A stretch of 64,000 nt of DNA from Lutibacter sp. (lineage in GTDB: Bacteria > Bacteroidota > Bacteroidia > Flavobacteriales > Flavobacteriaceae), in NCBI GenBank assembly GCA_030683995.1, contig JAUXPH010000013.1, positions 1-64,000 of the forward strand, written 5' to 3'. A program made the translations under genes and the position numbers. A model generated the notes under the pieces. That model was given only the letters and a program-made list of their open reading frames with translations, did not search any database and had not been told where the DNA came from. Below, in pieces: positions 41,828 through 50,506 of this stretch. Each line of letters starts with the position of its first letter. The stretch's first letter is position 1.

Positions 41828-42364
41828 GTGAAAAAAATTACTTTATCAGCACTTATATTTATTGTAGGCATCTCTCTTTTTGCGCAAGAAAGTGAAATAA
41901 AAAGAAATGAATTGAAAATCAATATGTCCAATTTAATTGGTTTTAAATGGTTTGATGTGAGCTATGAACGCCTCTTAAATGAAGAATCTTCGATTGGGGT
42001 TGGGACACTTTTTAGTTTAGACAACGAAAGTGAAGGTTTGGATGAATACAGAACTTTCTCCATCACACCTTATTACCGACAGTTTTTTTCAAGTAAATAT
42101 GCAGAAGGCTTTTTTGTGGAAGCTTTTACGATGCTTCATTCGGGAACAAACTACGATTACATTTATGACCCATATGTAAATCAAGATGAAACCGAAAGTA
42201 AATACACCGATTTCGCTGTTGGAATTTCAGTTGGCGGAAAATGGGTTACCAAAAGAGGTTTTGTGGCTGAAGTTTATGCCGGAATTGGACGGGATTTGTT
42301 AAACCAAAGTGATATTGAAGTTGTGGGACGCGGCGGTGTTTCTATCGGTTATCGATTTCAATAA
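41828..42364 (+). CDS. Small outer-membrane beta-barrel protein (DUF3575-like)
   Basis: From a GTG start the 178-residue protein begins with a signal peptide (VKKITLSALIFIVGISLFAQ) and continues with alternating strands ending in aromatic residues. NLIGFKWFDVSYERLL, FSITPYYRQFF, GFFVEAFTMLH and the closing GGVSIGYRFQ are typical of small 8-stranded outer-membrane barrels. The function is unknown. It is a single-gene unit with its own promoter box and a strong terminator. Confidence 0.75.
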   Translation: MKKITLSALIFIVGISLFAQESEIKRNELKINMSNLIGFKWFDVSYERLLNEESSIGVGTLFSLDNESEGLDEYRTFSITPYYRQFFSSKYAEGFFVEAFTMLHSGTNYDYIYDPYVNQDETESKYTDFAVGISVGGKWVTKRGFVAEVYAGIGRDLLNQSDIEVVGRGGVSIGYRFQ

Positions 42365-42380
42365 TCTTCAATAAAAATAA

Positions 42381-42417
42381 AAAACGCCATAACTATAAAA
42401 ATTATGGCGTTTTTTTA
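42381..42417. terminator. Bidirectional terminator
   Basis: AACGCCATAA (42383-42392) and TTATGGCGTT (42402-42411) with A- and T-runs outside end both convergent genes: the outer-membrane protein and glycyl-tRNA synthetase. Confidence 0.9.
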
Positions 42418-42435
42418 TGTCTTAATTTTATAAGG

Positions 42436-43977
42436 TTACATATTCATCAGCCATTTTTTAACATCGACTTCTTCTTTTATAATGTCGCGAAGTTCCGAGA
42501 TTTTTACGCGATTTTGTGCCATCGTATCTCTGTAGCGAATGGTTACGGTATCATCGGTTAAGGTTTCGTGGTCGACCGTAATGCAAAATGGCGTTCCAAC
42601 GGCATCTTGCCTTCTGTATCTTCGGCCCACGGCATCTTTTTCATCATAATCTACGCTAAAATCCCATTTTAAATCCTCCATAATCTTGCGTGCAACTTCA
42701 GGCAAACCATCTTTTTTTACCAATGGCAAAATGGCTGCTTTTGTTGGTGCCAAAACTGCCGGCAATCTTAATACTGTTCTCGTAGTGCCGTTTTCCAAAT
42801 CTTCTTCCTGCAAAGAATTTGAGAAAACTGCCAAAAACATACGATCCAATCCAACCGATGTTTCCACCACATAAGGAACGTAATGTTCATTCAATTCCGG
42901 ATCAAAATACTGCAATTTTTTTCCTGAAAATTTTTCGTGGCTCGATAAATCAAAATCGGTTCGCGAATGAATTCCTTCCAATTCTTTGAATCCGAAAGGA
43001 AATTTAAACTCAATATCCGCAGCGGCATCGGCATAATGCGCTAATTTGTCGTGGTCGTGAAAACGGTAATTTTCCTTGCCCAATCCCAAAGACAAATGCC
43101 ATTTTAAACGGGTTTGTTTCCACTCCTCGTACCATTCTTTTTGGGTTCCCGGACGTACAAAAAATTGCATTTCCATTTGTTCAAATTCACGCATACGGAA
43201 AATAAACTGGCGCGCCACAATTTCATTTCTGAAGGCTTTCCCAGTTTGTGCAATTCCGAAAGGAATTTTCATCCTGCCCGATTTTTGCACATTAGAAAAA
43301 TTCACAAAAATTCCCTGGGCGGTTTCCGGACGTAAATATAAATCCATTGAAGCATCAGCAGAAGCGCCTATTTTGGTACCAAACATTAAGTTGAATTGCT
43401 TAACTTCTGTCCAGTTTTTTGAACCTGACAGCGGACAAACGATTTCCAATTCTTCAATAAGAGATTTTACATCAGCCAAATTTTCTTCGGCCAAAGATTT
43501 TCCCATTCGTTTTAAAATGGTTTCGCCTTTTTCTTTATAACCTAAAACCCTTTCATTAGTAGCTAAAAATTGTTCCTTATCAAAAGAATCTCCAAAACGT
43601 TTTGCCGCTTTTTCAACTTCTTTTTCAATTTTATCATCCAATTTGGCGACATAATCTTCAATTAAAACGTCGGCTCTGTATCTTTTTTTGGAATCTTTAT
43701 TGTCGATTAACGGATCGTTAAAAGCATCAACGTGGCCAGAAGCTTTCCAAGTGGTTGGGTGCATAAAAATTGCGGCGTCCAAGCCAACAATATTTTCGTG
43801 CATTTGCACCATAGCTTTCCACCAATATTCCCTGATATTTTTCTTTAATTCTACGCCGTTTTGAGCATAATCATAAACTGCGCTCAAACCATCATAAATT
43901 TCACTGGATTGAAATACAAAACCGTATTCCTTCGCGTGTGAAACTACTTTTTTAAATTGATCATCTTGATTTGCCAT
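42436..43977 (-). CDS. glyS: Glycine--tRNA ligase (single-chain alpha2 type)
   Basis: This class II synthetase of 513 residues has the domain order of the eukaryote/archaeal-like dimeric enzyme. It starts with KVVSHAKEYGFVFQSSEIYDGL, then LYLRPETAQGIFVNFSNV (motif region before motif 2), AFRNEIVARQFIFRMREFEQ (motif 2) and ETSVGLDRMFLAVFSN (motif 3). The C-terminal anticodon-binding domain begins near LPAVLAPTKAAILPL. It is not the tetrameric glyQ/glyS type. It is a single-gene unit with a -7 box 4 bases before the ATG. Confidence 0.96.
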   Translation of the reverse strand: MANQDDQFKKVVSHAKEYGFVFQSSEIYDGLSAVYDYAQNGVELKKNIREYWWKAMVQMHENIVGLDAAIFMHPTTWKASGHVDAFNDPLIDNKDSKKRYRADVLIEDYVAKLDDKIEKEVEKAAKRFGDSFDKEQFLATNERVLGYKEKGETILKRMGKSLAEENLADVKSLIEELEIVCPLSGSKNWTEVKQFNLMFGTKIGASADASMDLYLRPETAQGIFVNFSNVQKSGRMKIPFGIAQTGKAFRNEIVARQFIFRMREFEQMEMQFFVRPGTQKEWYEEWKQTRLKWHLSLGLGKENYRFHDHDKLAHYADAAADIEFKFPFGFKELEGIHSRTDFDLSSHEKFSGKKLQYFDPELNEHYVPYVVETSVGLDRMFLAVFSNSLQEEDLENGTTRTVLRLPAVLAPTKAAILPLVKKDGLPEVARKIMEDLKWDFSVDYDEKDAVGRRYRRQDAVGTPFCITVDHETLTDDTVTIRYRDTMAQNRVKISELRDIIKEEVDVKKWLMNM

Positions 43978-43981
43978 TGTG

Positions 43982-43989
43982 CAAAAATA
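43982..43989 (-). promoter_or_regulatory. -7 box of the glycyl-tRNA synthetase gene
   Basis: TATTTTTG on the minus strand matches TAnnTTTG and ends 5 bases before the start codon at 43977, suggesting a leaderless transcript. Confidence 0.45.
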
Positions 43990-44084
43990 GTAAAGCTTTT
44001 AACACTAAAAAATAAAAAAGTGGAAATAGCCCAAACTATTTCCACCAATAAAATATTAAATATTCTTAATTAGGAGTTATCTTT

Positions 44085-44969
44085 TTACTTCAACGAAATT
44101 TTAGTTGCTCCAACAAATTTATTTTCAATATAAATATTCACCGTATAAACACCCGTTTTCATAAGGTCTCTTTTCACTTCAACCAATGAAATTAAATCAA
44201 TGGCTTCATTCATATAATTTACAATAGAAAGATCGCTATAGTTTACCTGCGTGTTGTCATAAAGCGTAACAGTTCCTTTTTGTGAAACTGTTTTTCCTTG
44301 CGCATCCACAATTTGGATATAAACCTGACGGTCGCCTTTTTCGGCAATATCATTTTTTACAATGGTCAAATTAATTCTTAAAGCATCTGTATTGTTTGCG
44401 CGTGGAGTTTCCACTAATTTTCCGTTACTGCGTTCTTTCATTGCAAGAACTTTAATTGTGCTTATCTTCAGCTCAGAACCAATGGCCACTTTTTGGGCCA
44501 ACGTTAAATTTTGCGTAGTTAACGTGTCGTTTTTGGCTAGTTGTCTTGTGATTACAACTTTGGCACTGTCTAAATTGGTGGTTAATAAGCGATTTGAGCT
44601 TGTTAACGACTCATTTAATAAAAATAATTTTTTATTGGATTCTTCCAATTTAGAAATTTCACCCTTATAACGGCGCAACATACTGTAATTGACAACTTTC
44701 AAATCCTTAATTGAATCTCTTAGCGCAATAATTCTGTCTCTTTCAATAATCAAGTCACCAGACACTGATGTTTTTTCGGCAATAGCATCTTCGTATCTAA
44801 CAATCATGCTATCCAAATTTTGCTCAATTTCAAGTTTTTCGACTTCAATTTCATCTGTTAACTTTTTATGTTCCGAGCTCGTATAAAAAGTATAAGCTAA
44901 CGCAACCAATAATAAAACTGCTAATGCTATGATTATCAGATTGGTGTTTGATTTTTTATTTTCTTCCAT
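44085..44969 (-). CDS. Membrane-anchored coiled-coil protein of unknown function
   Basis: The 294-residue protein has a cytosolic start (MEENKKSN), one membrane span (about 11-29, LIIIALAVLLLVALAYTFYT), a long coiled coil (about 35-165, heptads rich in Leu, Glu and Lys), and a C-terminal beta-rich domain (about 180-294). That domain (KVLAMKERSNGKL, then VYIQIVDAQGKTVSQKGTV and GVYTVNIYIENKFVGATKIS) looks like an Ig-type fold. It is probably periplasmic. Similar proteins are found in other Flavobacteriaceae but I know no function. It is a single-gene unit. Confidence 0.75.
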   Translation of the reverse strand: MEENKKSNTNLIIIALAVLLLVALAYTFYTSSEHKKLTDEIEVEKLEIEQNLDSMIVRYEDAIAEKTSVSGDLIIERDRIIALRDSIKDLKVVNYSMLRRYKGEISKLEESNKKLFLLNESLTSSNRLLTTNLDSAKVVITRQLAKNDTLTTQNLTLAQKVAIGSELKISTIKVLAMKERSNGKLVETPRANNTDALRINLTIVKNDIAEKGDRQVYIQIVDAQGKTVSQKGTVTLYDNTQVNYSDLSIVNYMNEAIDLISLVEVKRDLMKTGVYTVNIYIENKFVGATKISLK

Positions 44970-45000
44970 CTTTTAAATGTTTAATTATTTGATATAAACG

Positions 45001-45008
45001 CAAAATTA
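45001..45008 (-). promoter_or_regulatory. -7 box of the coiled-coil protein gene
   Basis: TAATTTTG on the minus strand matches TAnnTTTG, 31 bases before the ATG at 44969. Confidence 0.45.
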
Positions 45009-45153
45009 CAAATTAAATTATGCTTAAATGGCTTTTTTTGAATGTATTAGTGTTGCTGATATCCTAAAATTCTCCTTAAACAAGTGGTTTCACGTACTTT
45101 TTTTCATCTAAATTTATTTGAATTAAAACTGTACTTTTAAAAAAAGAACCGCT

Positions 45154-45840
45154 ATGAAAATTTTAAAAGATGTTTTTGCAATTTTTTTTCCTGAAGTTTG
45201 TTTGGGCTGCAGTGAATATTTGACAAATAACGAGGCAGTTATTTGTTTAACCTGCCGGCACGATTTGCCTTTAACCAATTTCAGTTTTGAAGAAAACAAT
45301 TTAATTGAAAAATCATTTTACGGAAGAATTCCTCTCGAAAATGCCACTTCCTTGTTTTACTTCTTCAAAAAAGGGAACGTACAGCATTTAATTCATGAAC
45401 TTAAATACAAGAAACAACAACAAGTAGGCACTTTTATTGGAGATTGGCTTGGCGAGCAAATTTCTGAAAGTCCTCGTTTTAAAACCATAGATTGCATTAT
45501 ACCCGTACCGCTTCATCCCAAAAAATTTAAAAAACGCGGCTACAACCAGGTGACAACTTTTGGAGAAAGTCTGGCTAAAAAACTGGAGATTCCTTATTAT
45601 TCAACTATTTTAACCCGAGTTTCTTCAACAAAAACACAAACCAAAAAAATGCGTTTGGAACGTTGGAAAAATGTGCAGGAATTATTTCACGTCCAAAACA
45701 ATGCGGCCTTAGAAAACAAACACATCCTTTTAATTGATGATGTTATTACAACCGGCGCAACACTTGAAGCTTGTTATGATGCGCTGCGCCAAACAAAAAA
45801 TCTAAAAATAAGCATCGCGTGCATGGCTTACACAAAATAA
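45154..45840 (+). CDS. comF: ComF-family phosphoribosyltransferase-like protein
   Basis: The 228-residue protein starts with a zinc-ribbon-like part (CLGCSEY ... CLTCRHDLP, about 17-40) and continues with a type I phosphoribosyltransferase fold. CIIPVPLHPKKFKKRGYNQ is the ComF signature, and ILLIDDVITTGATLEAC the PRPP loop. In competent bacteria ComF helps DNA uptake or processing after import. No other competence genes are nearby. Length is normal and there is no signal peptide. Confidence 0.93.
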   Translation: MKILKDVFAIFFPEVCLGCSEYLTNNEAVICLTCRHDLPLTNFSFEENNLIEKSFYGRIPLENATSLFYFFKKGNVQHLIHELKYKKQQQVGTFIGDWLGEQISESPRFKTIDCIIPVPLHPKKFKKRGYNQVTTFGESLAKKLEIPYYSTILTRVSSTKTQTKKMRLERWKNVQELFHVQNNAALENKHILLIDDVITTGATLEACYDALRQTKNLKISIACMAYTK

Positions 45841-45924
45841 ATTAGTCAATATGAAACAGTCGCTTATTTTAATGCGTTTTTTTAATAAAATAATTGTTAT
45901 TTTGTATTTTTTAATAAAACAAGT

Positions 45925-47535
45925 ATGAGGATTTCTTTAGTTAAGTTTTTATTGATTTTAATGATAGCGAGTGCGTTTTTTGATTGCGCCAGAAGAGGTA
46001 CGCCAACAGGCGGGTCAAAAGACACAATTCCACCTGTATTAATAAAGGCAATTCCTGCCATGGAAACTGTTAATTTTAAGGAAAAACAAATAAAAATATA
46101 TTTCGACGAATACATCAAACTAAAAGACGTCAGTCAAAAACTGGTGATTTCGCCTCCTCAAAAAAACGATCCAATTCTTACCCCGGTTGGAACGGCAAGC
46201 AAATTCATCACCATAAAAATACTGGATACTTTAGATGCAAATACCACTTATTCTTTTAATTTTGGGAACAGTATTGTTGACAATAATGAAGAAAATAAAC
46301 TGGAAAACTTTAAATATGTTTTTTCAACAGGAACTTATATCGATTCCCTTAATTTGGCTGGTGAAGTAACTGATCCTATGGAAAAAAAATTGGTAAAAGG
46401 CATTGACGTGATGCTTTACGAATACAATGCTTCCTATACCGATTCTGTTATTTACAAACAAAAACCACGCTATATTGGCAATACTTTAGACAGCACCTTG
46501 TTTGATTTAACCAATTTACGTGCCGGCAAATATTTACTTATTGCACTAAAAGACGGCAATAACAACAAAATTTATAATCCGCAAGTTGATAAAATCGGAT
46601 TTATAAAAGACACCATCACAATTCCGACCGATCAAAAATACAATTTCACTATTTTTAAAGAAGTTCCTAAATTAAAGGTATTTAGACCCAAAGAAGTCAG
46701 CAAGGGTCGTATTCATTTTGGATTTGAAGGCAATGCGAATGATTTAAATATTGAACTTTTATCGCAAAAACCTGCCGATTTTAAATCTCAAATTGTTTTT
46801 GAAAAAGGCAAAGACACACTCAATTATTGGTACACCCCTTTTGAAGCGGACTCATTAAGCTTTTTGGTTACAAAAAATGACTATGCAGAAAAGTTTACAA
46901 TAAGGCCAAGAATTTCAAAAATTGATTCCCTTAAAATGACCCAAAACGCAACAGGAATCTTGCATTTAATTGATACTTTCTCCATCACCACCAATACCCC
47001 GATGGTGAGTTTTGACAGGTCGAAGATTAACATCATTAACATCACAGGAAAAGATACAACGGCTGTTGATTTTACGGAAATATTGTCAGTATCCAAAACC
47101 AAGTTAACGCTGAATTTCGAGAAGAAACACAATACAGATTACAATTTTGAGTTAAAGTCTAAAGCAATTACAGATATTTTTAGCTTGTCGAATGATTCAA
47201 TCGTTTATAAATTAAAAACCAAAGCACCTGAAGATTACGGCATCATCAATGTAGATTTGACGAGTGTAAAAAACACTGCTTTAATCGTTGAATTATTAAA
47301 TGAAAAAGATGTTTTAATTAGGTTGATAAAACTTGACAAGCCCCAAAAAGTGAGCTTTAATTTGTTGTCTCCCGGAAATTATGGCGTAAGGGTTACCATA
47401 GATGAAAATAACAATGGTGTTTGGGATACGGGAAGTTTTTTGGACAAACGGCAACCTGAGGTTGTGAAATATTTTGACAAAAAAATTGAATTGAGGGCCA
47501 ATTGGGATGTAAATGAATCGTTTATTTTGGATTAA
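45925..47535 (+). CDS. Lipoprotein with N-terminal SbsA-like Ig domain
   Basis: This 536-residue protein begins with a lipoprotein-type signal (LLILMIASAFFDC, lipidated Cys near 20) and the family opening RRGTPTGGSKDTIPPVLIKA. The Ig-like domain has KEKQIKIYFDEYIKLKDVSQ and NTTYSFNFGNSIVDNNEEN. The rest is beta-rich, ending with ENNNGVWDTGSFLDKRQPE, a segment typical of Bacteroidota surface lipoproteins. The function is unknown. It is followed by another outer-membrane-type protein gene with its own promoter. Confidence 0.85.
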   Translation: MRISLVKFLLILMIASAFFDCARRGTPTGGSKDTIPPVLIKAIPAMETVNFKEKQIKIYFDEYIKLKDVSQKLVISPPQKNDPILTPVGTASKFITIKILDTLDANTTYSFNFGNSIVDNNEENKLENFKYVFSTGTYIDSLNLAGEVTDPMEKKLVKGIDVMLYEYNASYTDSVIYKQKPRYIGNTLDSTLFDLTNLRAGKYLLIALKDGNNNKIYNPQVDKIGFIKDTITIPTDQKYNFTIFKEVPKLKVFRPKEVSKGRIHFGFEGNANDLNIELLSQKPADFKSQIVFEKGKDTLNYWYTPFEADSLSFLVTKNDYAEKFTIRPRISKIDSLKMTQNATGILHLIDTFSITTNTPMVSFDRSKINIINITGKDTTAVDFTEILSVSKTKLTLNFEKKHNTDYNFELKSKAITDIFSLSNDSIVYKLKTKAPEDYGIINVDLTSVKNTALIVELLNEKDVLIRLIKLDKPQKVSFNLLSPGNYGVRVTIDENNNGVWDTGSFLDKRQPEVVKYFDKKIELRANWDVNESFILD

Positions 47536-47547
47536 ATTTATTGAATA

Positions 47548-47577
47548 TTGTGATTACTTAAGTTTTTATTACATTTG
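47548..47577 (+). promoter_or_regulatory. Complete Bacteroidota-type promoter
   Basis: TTG (47548-47550) and TACATTTG (47570-47577) are exactly 19 bases apart, the canonical -33/-7 arrangement. The ATG at 47594 follows after 16 bases. It is the best-formed promoter in the window. Confidence 0.65.
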
Positions 47578-47593
47578 AAACAACTAAATTTTT

Positions 47594-48403
47594 ATGTTTT
47601 TGAATAAATTTATAAAAATAGCAACCCCAATACTTTTTTTAATTGTGTCATTTGGAATGCAAGCCCAAAGTGAAAAGAGCCATGAAATTGGTTTTATTGC
47701 AGGTTCCGCATCATTTACCACCGATTATGGCCAAAGAAATAATTTTAAGGCCAATGTTGGCGGAAATGTAGGTGTGGGTATTGGCGTAATTTACTATTTA
47801 AATTTTACCGATTACCGTTACCGATGGAATCTGCGCACCGGTTATTTCGCAGAGCATTTTCGTGTTCGGGCAGAAGCATCTTATATGTCAGCCGAATTAG
47901 AGCATTTTGGTGAATATGCAGAAAAACCAGGAGAATGGGGCGACCGATTGCGTGCGCATACCGGCAAAACATATTTGTTAAATTTAGGCGCCCAAATGGA
48001 ATTTCATTGGGTTGATATTGTTGATTTCGGTTCCAGAAGAATTCCTGATTTACATTGGTCACCTTACATAAGTGCCGGAGCCTTTGTCGATTATTATAAC
48101 CCTTCCATTACTTCAACTTACGGAACCGGTGATTGGAGAGATCCTGGTGTTTTATTTCCAAAATGGGATAACAGCCTAAATCCCGGTGCTTCAAAAGATG
48201 AAGCAGGCATTACCATGTCTGCAACTTTTGGCGTTGGAACACGTTATAAATTGGGAGAATATTCAGATTTACTGATAGAATCCCGATGGCAATATTTCTT
48301 TTCCAATTATGTAGATGGCTTGCATGCCAAAAATGACCCAGCCAATAAATACAATGATTGGCTTTTATGGGTTCATATTGGTTATGTTTATTACCTAAAC
48401 TAA
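47594..48403 (+). CDS. THC0290_0291-family outer-membrane protein
   Basis: The 269-residue protein has a signal peptide (ending SFGMQAQ, about residue 24), then HEIGFIAGSASFTTDYGQR and strands of an outer-membrane barrel (GVGIGVIYYLNFTDYRYRW, FGVGTRYKLGEYSDLLIESR, closing WVHIGYVYYLN). The family is restricted to Flavobacteria and has no assigned function. Its last 9 bases overlap the convergent cystathionine gamma-synthase gene. Confidence 0.8.
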   Translation: MFLNKFIKIATPILFLIVSFGMQAQSEKSHEIGFIAGSASFTTDYGQRNNFKANVGGNVGVGIGVIYYLNFTDYRYRWNLRTGYFAEHFRVRAEASYMSAELEHFGEYAEKPGEWGDRLRAHTGKTYLLNLGAQMEFHWVDIVDFGSRRIPDLHWSPYISAGAFVDYYNPSITSTYGTGDWRDPGVLFPKWDNSLNPGASKDEAGITMSATFGVGTRYKLGEYSDLLIESRWQYFFSNYVDGLHAKNDPANKYNDWLLWVHIGYVYYLN

Positions 48404-49540
48404 ACTTAATGCCTGGTCTAAATCGGCCAATAAATCATCTATATCTTCAATTCCAACGCTTAATCGAATTAATGAATCCACCACGCCTGTTTTTTCGCGT
48501 TCGGCTTTTGGGATAGAAGCGTGTGTCATACTTGCAGGATGGCCAGACAAAGATTCCACGCCGCCCAATGATTCGGCCAAAGTGAACAGTTTTAAGTTTT
48601 CCAGTATTTTAAAAGCATCTTTGATGTTGTTTCCTTTGGTGACAAAAGACACCATTCCGCCAAAATCCGTCATTTGTTTTTTTGCGATTTCGTGGTTAGG
48701 ATGGCTTTCAAAACCGGGCCAATAAACTTTTTCAATTTTTGGATGTTTTGCCAAATATTCAGCCACCGCTTTACCGTTTTCACAATGGCGTTGCATACGC
48801 ACGTGTAAAGTTTTTATGCCCCGCAACACCAAAAAACTATCCATGGGTCCGCAAACGGCGCCACAAGCATTTTGAATAAAATACAGCTTATCGGCAAGCG
48901 ATTTATCATTTACAATCAAAGCGCCCATCACTACATCAGAGTGTCCGCCCAAATATTTTGTGGCCGAATGCATCACAATATCAGCGCCCAAATCCAACGG
49001 GTTTTGCAAATAAGGCGTTGCGAAAGTATTGTCCACCGCCAATAAAATTTGATGTTTTTTGGCGACTGCAGAAACTGCCACAATATCAATGATGTTCATC
49101 ATCGGATTGGTAGGCGTTTCAACCCAAATTAATTTTGTTTTTTCAGAAATATAATTTTCAATATGTTCTGCATTTTCCATTCCGATAAAATGAAATTTGA
49201 TGCCGTAATTTTCAAATATTTTTGTGAATATTCTGTACGATCCTCCATACAAATCGTTGGTGGAAATAACCTCATCACCAGGACTCAATAATTTCATCAC
49301 GCAATCAATGGCTGCCAATCCCGAACCAAATGCGAGTCCGAATTCCCCGTTTTCAATGCTGGCAAAAGCATTTTCAACTGCGGTTCGTGTTGGATTCGCA
49401 GTTCTTGAATATTCGTAACCTTTATGAACGCCAGGTGAAGTTTGCGCGTAGGTTGAAGTTTGGTATATTGGTGGCATTACCGCTCCGGTTGAAGGATCGT
49501 GCGCTTGATTTCCGTGGATGGTTTTTGTATTAAATTTCAT
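48395..49540 (-). CDS. metB: Cystathionine gamma-synthase (PLP enzyme)
   Basis: This trans-sulfuration enzyme joins an activated homoserine with cysteine to form cystathionine. The 381 residues show PPIYQTSTYAQTSPG, YSRTANPTRTAVE, FGSGLAAIDCVMKLLSPGDE, WVETPTNPMM, VDNTFATPYLQNPL and the PLP lysine in SATKYLGGHSDV. SLGGVESLSGHPASMTH closes the active site. Cystathionine gamma-lyase is a close relative and cannot be excluded from sequence alone. It is a single-gene unit. Confidence 0.88.
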   Translation of the reverse strand: MKFNTKTIHGNQAHDPSTGAVMPPIYQTSTYAQTSPGVHKGYEYSRTANPTRTAVENAFASIENGEFGLAFGSGLAAIDCVMKLLSPGDEVISTNDLYGGSYRIFTKIFENYGIKFHFIGMENAEHIENYISEKTKLIWVETPTNPMMNIIDIVAVSAVAKKHQILLAVDNTFATPYLQNPLDLGADIVMHSATKYLGGHSDVVMGALIVNDKSLADKLYFIQNACGAVCGPMDSFLVLRGIKTLHVRMQRHCENGKAVAEYLAKHPKIEKVYWPGFESHPNHEIAKKQMTDFGGMVSFVTKGNNIKDAFKILENLKLFTLAESLGGVESLSGHPASMTHASIPKAEREKTGVVDSLIRLSVGIEDIDDLLADLDQALSLV

Positions 49541-49544
49541 TTTA

Positions 49545-49552
49545 CAAAAGTA
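49545..49552 (-). promoter_or_regulatory. -7 box of the cystathionine gamma-synthase gene
   Basis: TACTTTTG on the minus strand matches TAnnTTTG and ends 4 bases before the ATG at 49540. Confidence 0.45.
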
Positions 49553-49625
49553 TAATAATTAGAGCCACTTTCAGCAAAAAGGGTGAAATTCTTTGATTTT
49601 GGTTTGATTTAACCATAAAAAAAAA

Positions 49626-50081
49626 TTAAACAAATTTCATCAATTGCAGCATAATTCCGAGGTGAATTCCCTCGTGATAAGTATTGAACACAATGCCGTC
49701 TTCAACAGTATTTAATGTAATGTCAACACTGGTTAAGTATTCATTATAATTTTTGAAAATCCCCTTGTTGTAATCATCTTCCAATTGCAACGGAAGCTGT
49801 AAAAACTGCAACTTTAAGGCTTCAAATTCTTCTTTGGAAATAGGATGATTTGGTGCGGTTCCTTTTTGAAATTTGGCAATCATTTCTTCGGAAACCAAAC
49901 AATTCAATCCCGATAATTTGTAGCACAAAAGCTGTTGCGTTACTGTTAAATGGGCAATATTCCAGGCGATGTTGTTTTTAAATCCCTGCGGAATTTTATT
50001 CAACTGTTCCATCGATAGGTTTTCGGTTATATTTAAAATAAGCTGTCTTGTTTTAATGAGGATGTCAAAGTTTTTTTGCAT
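49626..50081 (-). CDS. DinB-family four-helix-bundle protein
   Basis: This 151-residue protein fits the DinB/YfiT-like fold: LTENLSMEQLNKIPQGFKNN with IAWNIAHLTVTQQLLCYKL in the first part, and VFNTYHEGIHLGIMLQL near the end. The histidines in IAHL and EGIHLG are the usual metal-binding positions. Relatives include metal-dependent thiol S-transferases. The substrate is unknown. It stands alone, divergent from the ArsC-like gene. Confidence 0.8.
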   Translation of the reverse strand: MQKNFDILIKTRQLILNITENLSMEQLNKIPQGFKNNIAWNIAHLTVTQQLLCYKLSGLNCLVSEEMIAKFQKGTAPNHPISKEEFEALKLQFLQLPLQLEDDYNKGIFKNYNEYLTSVDITLNTVEDGIVFNTYHEGIHLGIMLQLMKFV

Positions 50082-50158
50082 TCGATTGTTTTTTTGTTAA
50101 TAGTTTTCAAATTTAAAGTAAAAACGCATTAATTTTACGGATTAACATCATTTAAAAA

Positions 50159-50491
50159 ATGAAAAAAATATACCACCTAAAAACCTGCGATACCTGTAGA
50201 AGAATTTTAAAAGAAATGGATACTGCCGGCTATATTTTGCAGGAAATTAAAACCGAACCCATTACCGTAAAACAGTTGGACGAATTGTTTGCGCTTACAA
50301 AAAGTTATGAAGTTTTGTTTAGCCGAAGCGCAAAAAAGTATAAGGAAATGGACTTAAAAAGTCAGCAATTAACAGAAAAAGACTACCGACAATTGATTTT
50401 GGACGAATACACTTTTTTAAAGCGTCCCGTAATTGTTAACGGCAATGAAGTTTATGTGGGAAATACTAAAAAAAGAGTTGATATTTATTAA
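50159..50491 (+). CDS. ArsC/Spx-family thioredoxin-fold protein
   Basis: The 110 residues open with MKKIYHLKTCDTCRRILKEM, with the C10-D-T-C13 pair in the position of the ArsC/Spx redox centre, and contain LFSRSAKKYKEM and RPVIVNGNEVYVGNTKKRVD. The family includes arsenate reductases and Spx-like regulators. The second cysteine of the CxxC pair favours a redox switch over a classic arsenate reductase, but this is not certain. It is a single-gene unit. Confidence 0.82.
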   Translation: MKKIYHLKTCDTCRRILKEMDTAGYILQEIKTEPITVKQLDELFALTKSYEVLFSRSAKKYKEMDLKSQQLTEKDYRQLILDEYTFLKRPVIVNGNEVYVGNTKKRVDIY

Positions 50492-50506
50492 AAGTAAGAC
50501 AAAAAA

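Noticed and set aside
43076..43540. 154-codon plus-strand frame
   Set aside because: Antisense shadow of glycyl-tRNA synthetase.
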